DNA from: Paragordius varius
Lineage: Eukaryota; Nematomorpha
Assembly: GCA_964247055.1 (NCBI GenBank)
Contig: OZ176058.1
Span: 2,666,001 to 2,730,000 of the forward strand
Reading direction: 5' to 3'
Length of the DNA stretch: 64,000 nt
Shown here: piece by piece, positions 51,289 through 61,200 of the stretch
How the letters are laid out: each line of letters begins with the position of its first letter
Numbering within the stretch: the first letter of the stretch is position 1
Position numbers and translations under genes: made by a program
Notes under the pieces: generated by a model
Database searches by the model: none
The model's input: only the letters and a program-made list of their open reading frames with translations
Told to the model about the DNA's origin: nothing

Positions 51289-51768
51289 ATCAAATATTAT
51301 CTTTATATATAATGAAAAACTTTAGTCTTTAATCGGAATTTCAACAGTTTTGATACTCGAATCCATATTAACATTTATTTCAAAAAATAATTTATCACAT
51401 TTGTTCTACCTCTATTTGTTTTAGGATCAATTTCGATGATGTTTAATTTAATTAATAACGATAAAAAAATAATTTTGAATTTGAAAATCTCTGCTGTTTG
51501 ATTCAGGATTAAATCGTTACATTTCATATATCGAATTTGATTAAAATATTTTTTAATACTAATTTAATTTAAAATTTTAAAGAAGCCCAATTTACTCCGC
51601 GCCCAATATGTATATAATCTATCGATAAAGAAATAAATATGGTGATGCTTCAATTTATTATATCAATAATTGGGTGCAGAAATTATAGAGTATATATATA
51701 GTGATTACAAAATATATATCAAGCTATTATAAAGTTAGGCAAAAAAATGCAATTGCAAGCTGTTAACA

Positions 51769-51921
51769 TCATTTCGTTGTCATCAAAGGATTTGACAATT
51801 TCGGAATTGACATATTTATTTTAGGCATATCTATTGTAAGACTGATGGACATGTCTCGAGGCTTCGATGGAATTACACCAGCACTCTCTGGTGCTGTCGA
51901 GGAACCTATTTTTGTTTTCAT
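51769..51921 (-). pseudogene. Partial tandem copy of the small secreted gene's 3' end, or an alternative exon
   Basis: The minus frame of 50 codons starts MKTKIGSSTAPESAGV and includes KPRDMSISLTIDMPKINMSI. This aligns with DRDMSISLGNDMPSL in the gene upstream. DNA downstream of both (AAAAAATGCAATTGCAA on +, at about 51740 and 51954) is also duplicated, giving a direct repeat of roughly 215-240 bp. It lacks a signal peptide. An AAAATAG acceptor-like site just inside the frame leaves open an alternative last exon. The conserved frame between copies suggests coding constraint at the time of duplication. Confidence 0.5.
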
Positions 51922-51947
51922 GCAAAATATAACAAGTTATTATAAAG

Positions 51948-52301
51948 TTAAACGAAAAAATGCAATTGCAATTTATTAACATCGTTTCGAGTCATGAAAA
52001 AAATTAAAGAACCTCTCGTTTTTGGAATTCCGGTCGTTGATCTTGGCAATGGCCTTCTTCGAGGTTTGAGCGACGTTGACAAACTAGGCATATCATTTCC
52101 AAGACTGATGGACATGTCACGATCTATCGAGATTCTTTCTATTTTTATTTCATGTTTAGGTTTTAGGGTCGGTCTATTCGTTGTCGTTCGCAAATTAATA
52201 TTGTAACCAGACAAGGATTCATATTCTAATCCTATAGCAAGACAATGTATAGCCAAAAATATGATGAAAATCGCTTTTGAAAGAATCAAATTTAATGCCA
52301 T
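51948..52301 (-). CDS. Small putatively secreted protein, 117 residues, single exon
   Basis: Not a recognised family. The frame opens further upstream (to 52409), but a TATA box at 52418-52425 places transcription start near 52390. The Met at 52301 is therefore the likely start and leads a classic signal peptide (MALNLILSKAIFIIFLAIHC LAIG). The mature part has no Cys. It contains LEYESLSGYNINL, a basic KPRRRP that could be a convertase site, and a repeated polar/hydrophobic pattern (DMSISLGNDMPSLSTSL). A related fragment lies directly downstream. It could be a small secreted effector, structural or peptide-precursor protein; function is unknown. Confidence 0.55.
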   Translation of the reverse strand: MALNLILSKAIFIIFLAIHCLAIGLEYESLSGYNINLRTTTNRPTLKPKHEIKIERISIDRDMSISLGNDMPSLSTSLKPRRRPLPRSTTGIPKTRGSLIFFMTRNDVNKLQLHFFV

Positions 52302-52417
52302 GATGTAGATTAATTTAGGAATAGGATAAGAAAAGAAAGATAATAATGTGGTAAAAGGTTTTTTAGATATTTTTGGATAAAATTTTAAATTATGAAATAT
52401 TTTAATCAAACTTGGCG

Positions 52418-52425
52418 TTTATATA
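52418..52425 (-). promoter_or_regulatory. TATA box of the small secreted gene
   Basis: Minus strand reads CTATATAAACG. It sits about 120 bases before the chosen ATG, leaving room for a start site near 52390 and a 90-base leader. In such A/T-rich DNA TATA-like strings are frequent, but this one is followed by G/C and correctly spaced. Confidence 0.45.
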
Positions 52426-55264
52426 GACTAAAAAGTCTACCTACATGCGTAAATGATTGATGTAAAGAATTTTTTGCAAGTTTCCCCGAAACGTAAAGTT
52501 TATGTCAAATATTTAAGTCGCGCCAGTATATTTCTTCGAATTATAATGAGATTATTACGCATTATTACCTGCAATTTCATAGAAAAAAAAACTAAGAAAA
52601 AACAAATATTTGCTGGTAGCAAAATACATAGACAGACATCTCAAGAGAGAAAAATTAGAGATATAAGTATATGTATCAGAGATATTTGCGTAAAGAGACA
52701 CCTATATTCTTGTTTAAAGTTTTTTGGAGAAATGGAAATAATTATATATTTTTTGGTTTTTGTTTAACACTTCCAAGAAATTTTAAATATAATCCCAAAA
52801 AGTTACCCACGATGTTAAGCGATATTAACTTTATGTGATCTATGCTATTATAGGCTCACCTTAATATTTATGTTAATTTTTGAAAAATAATGTAAAAAAG
52901 GATCTAAATATTTTTGATATGTTCGAATCGCCAAAAAACGCTTACAGGCATATATATAAAAATTAAAAATAAATTTAATAATTGCATTAAATTATAATTT
53001 GGAAGGATTTATAAACTTTTGTTATTAACAATTGTACTTAGAAATTTTCTATATTTTAAACTTAAAAAATTAATATTTTCATGCATAGGCCTTAAACGTA
53101 GTTCCGAGCACAAAAATATCCTGATGAATTATGATCTAAAATATAGAATTGTTTCAATCAAAGGTCACAAAATTGGCTGATATTATGTCAAATATATTTT
53201 TTGGTAAAAATTAAAAAAACTAAAATATTTTTATAGAGCAGGGCCTATATTATGAAAAATATATTTTTAGCTGTAGGCACTATTTTTTTAGCAATCCAAT
53301 TTAAGCAATTTTTTAAATTCAAATTTCGGAATTTCGCGATAACAATACCAAATACTACAGAAAGTTATGGAAAATATATGCTTTGCTTATATAGCAAATT
53401 TAATTAGGAGCTTATAGTGTTTATGGTAGTTTGGAGCAGGTAAAAACGTTTTAATATTATATATATATATATATATATATCGCATTGTTGTTAAAACTTT
53501 TAAAATTTAAATTCTTACGGATCGTTTAACTTTGAAATTCGAGTTAATTTCGTTAAATAACCACAACTTATAAAATTATTAGATCTTTCAGCCAATTTAA
53601 AAATTGTGATTTTGTTATTTTTGCAGTAGTTTATACCGTTTTCGCTATACTACAAAATCCTATCAAATACGCTTATCAAAATTTTTAAGCGTATTTCGTT
53701 GACAAAATAGTCTTTTTTAGATTTAATCTTCTAATTACCTCCATAACGCAGTGAACGATATCAAGGGTCAAAAGAACAACTGACAAAATAATATATTTTA
53801 ACACCTTTTGGTTTTGTTTACGAAATATTTAAGAAAATTATATGTGCACACATGACTCCATAAATGTCAAAATCTGCACTCTTTATCAAATATATATTTT
53901 TTGTAAAAACTAAAGACTATAAACCAAAATCTTCCTGAAAAATCAAAACAATTATTTTAACAGTTTTTAACGAAAGTCTTGAATTTTTGGATCCCTTTAA
54001 AAATGCTGTTTTAAAAAAATAAATGCAAAAATATGCATACACCGTAAAAATTTTTATATGTGCTAATTATGTCATCTAAATAAAAGAAATTGTAGTACTA
54101 CAAAAATATTAAGATGAAATATGTATACAGATAGATAAATGGACTCTTATCGTACATTTGGTTTCGGGCCTTATGAATAGGATTTAAGAAATATATTGAC
54201 ACTTTAGTGGTAATTATCTGGTATTGAAAAATCGCATTTGCGCACATAATTCTAAATAAAAAAATTGTTGCTATTTATCTTAGACCAAATCAATATTAAT
54301 CAATGGGCTATCTCTCTTAGAATTAACGAAAAAAGCCGTTATTTAATAAAAAATTTAAATATTTGCTGGATTATCGCTTCAAAAAAATAACATAAATTTG
54401 AGGATGAACAATTTTAATTAGTTTGAGGTCATCGATTTAGTATAATGGAATCATAAAAAAAATATGATTTTAATATCTCAAAGCGTTATACCGTTTCCAC
54501 ATAAAAATACCATATAATTTGCTTCACTAAAATTTGTTGTACAAAGGATTGATTTTTCAAATATAATTTGGAGAGCTACATAAGGGGCAAAAATTTGAGA
54601 GTTTCGGAGCTCTATGAGAATATTGTTTGGAATAAAACATTTAGCTTTTACCAAAACTCATTTGATATATGAGTGTTCATTTTGCAATTCATGGATTTAA
54701 CTTAAAAGAAGTCATATTCCGAACAAAATATATTAGTATGTCAGGATATTTTATATTAAGCCCCAATTTTGTACAGTACGTAATTATGGAGGTCATTTTT
54801 AAACATACTGTAACGAAGACATTTTTTAGCAATTAAATAGCTAGCACTTTAAATATTTAAATATCATGTATTGATTTGAAATAATAGCGTTGTATGTTCG
54901 ATCTTGCATACTAACCCTAACCACCGCATATTTTGTTAAAGTACGATTAATTAATTCTTATGCTGTACAGAGAAAATATTTAAAAGTTTAGAATAAAAAG
55001 ATAATTTAAACCATAAGTATTGCAAACACTATAAGATGATGAATAGTGTAAATTTGGACTATTCAGACATTGTATTAGAAATCAATGAAAATATAAATTA
55101 ATATTTTTTCTAATTTCAAAAAAATCAACGTGGAAATTAAATAATGGCTCACAAATTTAAACATTTTAAATATACAATAACTTTTAGCTATAAAACCATT
55201 CACCATAATTTTCATTTTATAAATTAGACCAAGAAAGTTTAACATAAATGATTCGCGGCGGGTC
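52426..55264. other. Intergenic stretch upstream of the small secreted gene
   Basis: A 104-codon plus frame at 52453-52767 starts 28 bases from the TATA box of the minus gene. It is Lys/Ile/Arg-rich without a domain, so promoter DNA is the better reading. Remaining bases are A/T-rich with a TA run at 53457. Confidence 0.45.
53457..53480. repeat. TA microsatellite
   Basis: About 12 TA units in intergenic DNA. Confidence 0.95.
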
Positions 55265-55502
55265 CAGAGGCGTAGCTAGAGCGGGGGAAAGGGGGCTAAT
55301 GCACCGAGCGGCATAGTTGAAAGGGCATCACAGATATAAAGTTTTTATCCAAAAAAATAGGTATTTAAAAGTTATTATTTTACATGATGCATAAAAAAAT
55401 CACCCATTTATGGTGGCCATGACCACGGTTTGAATTTAATTTTTTTTTTTAATGCAAGTGCATGGAGGGGAACGGGCGCCAGAAATGCAAGCTATGCCTC
55501 TG
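55265..55502. mobile_element. hAT MITE (CAGAGGCGTAGCTAG termini) with 8-bp duplication
   Basis: CAGAGGCGTAGCTAGAGCGG at the left and GCAAGCTATGCCTCTG at the right. Flanks GGCGGGTC and CGCGGGTC agree at seven of eight bases. 238 bp. It is inserted in a G+C-rich piece of another repeat. Confidence 0.8.
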
Positions 55503-55778
55503 CGCGGGTCACATTTTTGACTCAATAAATCCGAAGGGCTGCATTTAAAAATATAGGATTTATTAAAATTCCAAGAGACTGTAAAAATAATTGTAATTTT
55601 TATTTATTTTATCAATTTTCGCTAGGTGGTGCCGAAATTTGGGAGAAAAAGGCTTATTAAATCCTTTAAGATATATTTTTTTATATTTTTGAAAATTATG
55701 GGAATCCTTATATTTTATTATTTTGAAATTTCTTGTGTATAAAATACTTCTTTTAGGGGCCCGTAAAGGACACCCCTG
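55503..55778. repeat. Right part of another hAT-like repeat
   Basis: Ends GTAAAGGACACCCCTG, the mirrored CAGGGGTGTCC terminus of hAT elements. Its left part was probably split by the element at 55265; CGGGTCACATTTTTGACTCA resumes after it. Confidence 0.4.
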
Positions 55779-56358
55779 ATCTATCCTAACTATATATTAT
55801 TATATATCCTTTTTATGCAAGTTTAATTTCAATTAGGTTCTAGCCAAACAATTTCATAAATCTAAAAATTTTTGATTTACAAACGAGCAACAACTTTTTT
55901 GTAATTTTTAATCAAATGATATTATCGATTTATAACCCATGTACTAAATCGATTTCCTATGTATTATATATTTTTTTCAAAAAATCCTAATTTATTACTA
56001 TTTTCATGTGCCAATATAATTGGGACCTTTTAAATTTTAGCAAATAAGATCAATATGAAAAAACATTTTTCTATAAACATTGCATGATCCCATTTTAAAA
56101 TATTCCTAAACCGCGATATCATGCTATTATTTTTGAGTGTTGTACCTTTCAAAATACTCACCAAGTGTTTTTTGCAGCCATGATAATTAGCCAAAAATAA
56201 TGTAAAAAAAGGTTAAATTTTATTATTCTTATATTATTATATATATATATATTTTTTGAATAAAATATAATATTCTGTAATAATTAAAAAAAATAATAAT
56301 TAAAATTGATTAAGTTTTTAAAAATCTGCGGTGGAGTAATTCATTTATTTAATATACC

Positions 56359-56621
56359 AAAAAGGGTGTCTATCATGTGGCCCGCGAAAAATTTAAAAAA
56401 TAAATATCTAAATAAAGGAAATTCTGTAATTTGCAAAAATAACCTAATAGAATTTTCGTAAAATTTATATTTATTGTTAACAATTTTACAATAAATTCCT
56501 CATTGGGAATGAACTGCAAAAATTTGTAAAAAAACAATATTCCCAATATAGTCTTATAATCTAATAAAAAAGTTTTAATTTCCATATAGGCTCGTGATAA
56601 CATTTGTGTTGAACATCTCTG
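56359..56621. mobile_element. hAT-like MITE, diverged
   Basis: AAGGGTGTCTATCATGTGGC at the left and TTTGTGTTGAACATCTCTG at the right resemble the ends of the copies at 6880 and 27241. No certain target duplication. A minus-strand frame of 90 codons crossing it is not supported as a gene. Confidence 0.55.
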
Positions 56622-56786
56622 TTTTAAATAATATGGATAATGCAACGAGCGGTTTCGGACTTAAATCATCATTTATTTATTTTTGGGAATTGATTATCAT
56701 TTAGCTATACGTGGTTAATAAAAATGTAGCTAATAAAAACGAAAGATCTAAGTAATTGTGTATTCCCTTTAAGCTATTTAAAATAA

Positions 56787-57076
56787 TATACCATTTACAA
56801 TTCAAATGCACCTTAAAACAATTCAAATTTACCTCAGAACAACTGAAATTCTCTCTTGAACAATTCTAATTCACCCGGAAAATAAAATTAAGTGTTTTCG
56901 GGTTAATATAACTCATCATTAGTATGAAATATATCTTAATGACATAGTTTATTATTTTTTCAATATTTTAATTCTAAACAAAATTTTATTTTTTAAAAAT
57001 ATAAAAAAAATTCAAATAATTTGTAATTTTAGGTGAATTTGAATTGCTCGAGGGGGAATTTGAACTTTAAATGTTT
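56787..57076. mobile_element. MITE family B copy
   Basis: TATACCATTTACAATTCAAA start, degenerate subrepeats, AAGTGTTTTCGGGTTAATAT body, right end GGGGGAATTTGAACTTTAAATG. Confidence 0.75.
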
Positions 57077-57252
57077 AATAGCTCTTGTTTTTTAGCAAAT
57101 ACAGATAACACTGCGGAGCATTTTTAGACTTAGGTACATTGTCAATCGTTTCTTTATAGAATCGATTAATTTATGAAATGTTCATAGCAAAATGAAGAAA
57201 AAATTAAAATGTCTTACAACCGTTAAATAAAATAAATATATGTAATTCCAAA

Positions 57253-57312
57253 TGAGGAATATCTTATATGCGGCCCTCCGAAATATACTTGCAACCCGCA
57301 AGAGATTAAAAA
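57253..57312. repeat. hAT-like terminal fragment
   Basis: GGAATATCTTATATGCGGCC CTCC followed by CAACCCGCAAGAG resembles the left end of the 27241 element. Its partner end is not obvious. Confidence 0.35.
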
Positions 57313-58107
57313 ATACCAAATACAAAAATTTATAATTAAAAAAATTTTATTTACAAATCTAGGAAGAATACTCAAACAAATTTTCCAAATTCCGATCTTC
57401 AGCAATGAACTAGCGAAACTTTAATTGTATTTTGATTGTAAATTTTTTACAAATTTCTTATCTATGCCCATATTATTAAAGGCGGTTCGCGTAAAGCCAT
57501 TTGATTTGGGACTAGGTTTTAAAACTTACTTGACCTTACCCATTTAATATCTATACTCACCAATAATGTATGTTAATGTTAAAATTTTTTGGTTAACATT
57601 TAAAACATTTGTGGTTGTTTGGGCCCAATTTTTGTTGCAATTCTTTGGAAAAAATCATCATTATTTTTCATATTTAAAACATAAATGCGAAACGAAATCG
57701 GCGCTACACACAAATAAAGCACATATGGAATCTTAAAATTTGCCAGACATGATTTTTAACGTGAAACGTTCATTTTTGTTTGAATAAAAATCTTGCATTA
57801 TAATATGCAGGAAAACAATAGAGTGGAATAGATTTTGAATAGCTTTTTTATTCTCTATTTTATATAAAAGTTAATGTAAAAACCGTATGTGAACGAAGAA
57901 CGATTTTAATTTTGAAGAATAAATTATACTAACTTTGGTCAAATATAAATTTCTCGCAAACACTATTTTTGTATTACCAAACTTTCCATTCCATTTTTCA
58001 TTTTGTAAAATATTTTTTATAGTTAAAATATTTATGTATATTTAAACGAAAATTTAAAAATCACTTAAGAGCCATTCATTTTGAATTGGTCCCGCACCCA
58101 AAACTAA

Positions 58108-58246
58108 ATGTTTCCAACTTTACGTATAAAAATATTGATAATATTCATCATATGTGGATGGCATATAACGAATGGTGCCTTAATAAATTCTCCGCAAAAA
58201 TTTCAAGACACTCAAAATCAAAATAATTCTCACAAAGGAAAATTGG
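58108..58246 (+). CDS. M13 gene exon 1, signal peptide
   Basis: ATG at 58108 is preceded directly by an in-frame TAA, so it is the first Met of this frame. It codes MFPTLRIKILIIFIICGWHI: a basic start, a short hydrophobic core, then TNGAL as a possible cleavage region. Donor GTAAAT starts at 58247. The leftover G joins CC at 59109 to give Ala. Upstream non-coding exons cannot be excluded. Confidence 0.8.
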
Positions 58247-61200
58247 GTAAATTTAATAAACACTTTTTATACTAAAGTAATAAATGGTTATTAGTTTGAA
58301 CTATTGAGATAAATACAAGTAGGGTATGGTAATACAACATAAGAGGGCATTATTAACCCATAATCAAAACATTGATGTTGCTTATTTAAGTATGGACAAA
58401 ATTTGTTTTATACCGTCAATTTAAAACTTTTTTCAATTTAAAAAACATATTCAAAATCATCGAATTATAATAATAATTTTTTAACTAATTAAATAATAAT
58501 AAAAAACATGCCGTTTTTGAACAGTTTGATACACCACATTCATTTTAGCCCTCCGATTTCAATTGCGGCCTTTGGGGACCTCAGGCCTGTTTAAAATCAA
58601 ATATTTCTATATGGGTAGGGTTACCAGACGTCCCGCTTTTTCACAATTAAAAAAAAATTTTTTTTTAATCCATTTAAATTTTTCATAAAAAATTTATTTT
58701 TTTACCCGGTTTAAATTTTTCATCATTTTTTATCATTAGTTATCTTTAAAATCTAAATAAATTTTAAATAAAATTTTTATATTATAAAAGCAGTCACATA
58801 ATATAACAAGATTTGGACGTCACATGACAAAATAATATAAGTGGCTATATCTGTTTTGACATATTAGTGAAGATCTACTATAAATAGAAAATAGCCAAAC
58901 ACGCTTTATAATTTTCTGTTGTATCAAATCCTATATAAATATATTTATTAAATTAAAGTTATTTAGTCATAAGAGTAACCAAATATAATTTTTACTAAAT
59001 CTAATTTCTTAAAACAGGTTCTTGGTGATTTGGCATTTTCTTTTCCGGATCTATTTCAAAAAAATAGTATTCTTGAAATATATATACATTTTAATAATAT
59101 TTTCCTAGCCGAAAATCAAAATCCAAAAGCCAATATCTCAAACGTATACGTTACTCATTCTCAATCCCCCAATAATAGCGATAAAACCTCAGAATTTGTA
59201 CAAGATCACATCCATAAAGATAAAAACTTTACTAAAAGCTGGAAGAATGACACTGATGAACTAAATTCTTTGGTAGAATTTTCAAGTGTTACCCCTCATG
59301 CTACGTTTCCGAACTCAAACTCAACAACACTGCAGACACCTCAGGCCGTTTCAACGAATTCCATTGTAATTGCAATACCAAATATTTTACCAGTTATGGA
59401 AAGCTTTATATCACCCGATGATACGTCTCATGCCATGATGGATTACAGTTTAACACCGCCCGATATCCATTTATTACCGGTCCACCAGGAGCTGACAAGC
59501 TCCCTATCTATTGCCAACCGAAATATATCTTTCGTCGGTTATAGCGAAGGAATTAACACAATTAATAAGGTAAATATATCAAAAAACGAATCGGACGAAA
59601 AATTACTTATTGAAAAACCATTAACTTTACAGATAACTGAAGGTTCTGAGTCTACAAAAAACAAGCATATGGCTAGGAGATATGTTATGTCTGGAGAGAC
59701 AAATTCTAAACTTTCAAAATCTAAGGAGCCTCACTTTTCTCCATTAGAGTATAACACAGTTGTTTACTCAGTGCCTGATATGAGGAAAGATAAAGACGCA
59801 ATACCAAATGGAGAGCAGATATCCCACAAAGGCAATTACGATCACTTAATTATGAGTAGTCATATCAAGGATCATTTACGAAAGCATAAACGAAAACACT
59901 CCAAATTATCTAAGAAACAGAAATTTTTAACACACCACGCTTTATCCAATTTTACTGAGGATGCCAAAAGCACCAATAACAATGGTAAAAATTCAAATAC
60001 AACATTGTTATTTGAAGAGATTAAACAATTAACGCTTGCACTACGGACCCGTTTAAGAGATCATAAAAGCGAAACCCGCAAGGCTTTTGATACGATTAAA
60101 CCAGCTGGTATCACCGTAGATTTCATTGAAAAACTTTACAGACAATTGACAACGCATAGTTTTGCTCAACAAAATGGTTCTTTCCAATACAACTCTTCTA
60201 AATCAGACATTACACCCTATTATTATGGTGGATGGCATAATTTGTTTAATGTTAGCCAAGGCCAGCCAGATGCTATCGAAAAAAATGAAATTGGTGCTAT
60301 TTTTCAACGAGAATCTTTGATAGACTCCATCCATATGGGTAGACATAACGAATATGAATCTTCTAAAGTACATTATTTACAAAATCATGAAGATGAGCAT
60401 AATATGCAGCACGAAAATATAGGGTATGCTAATAAAATAATTGATGGGAAACATTCGATTTTTACACAGAGCCAAGCATTGGATGAATTATTGCTGTCAG
60501 GAGCTGAAAGCCATTTAATTCCACTTTGGGCATACCTTAAGAACTTAGATGCATTGTATGGTGGCACGGTATCTGGGATAGATATGGTCGTCCCAATCAT
60601 AAATAAAGTTGAACGGGATTATTCGAAAGATTTTGTCCGTATTTCAAAGCGACCGGTTCAAGCTCCACAGTTACCAGCCTTTCAGCAACTCTCTTCGAAT
60701 CTAAATGAAAGTATCAACTATGATATACTGAATACGTCCACAAGCAAAAACCAAACAACTACTAAACAAAATGTTTCAACTACTGTAAATGGGTCGTCAA
60801 TAACTACTCAAATAGAAGAGATAATATCGGGATCTAATGGAACAAGAAATAATTTGTTGATTAAAACTTCAGCTTTATCTAACTTAGTTGCAAATGATAC
60901 TGGCAAGTCCAAAAATTTTGAAGTAATATCATCGCCTCCTCTGTTACCCACCCCAAAATCCATTTCTATAAAAAGTTTGGAGCGTATTATTGAACAAAAA
61001 ATGATAAAGTCACTAAGTATTAAACAGCAACCTCTACCCTCATCTATGGCAAATGACAAAACTATTGATATTGTTTCTAACCATACGCGAAACAATCAAA
61101 GTAAAGATGAAACAACACAAATTAAACATGAAAAATTAGATAAGGGTAGCTTAGGCGAAAACCTACGTAAAAATGTTTCAATTTTAACACAAGCTCCAGT

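Noticed and set aside
52453-52767. 104-codon plus frame
   Set aside because: Lys/Ile/Arg-rich, no domain, and occupies the likely promoter of the minus-strand secreted gene.
56373-56645. 90-codon minus frame
   Set aside because: Crosses a hAT-like MITE and has no recognisable domain.
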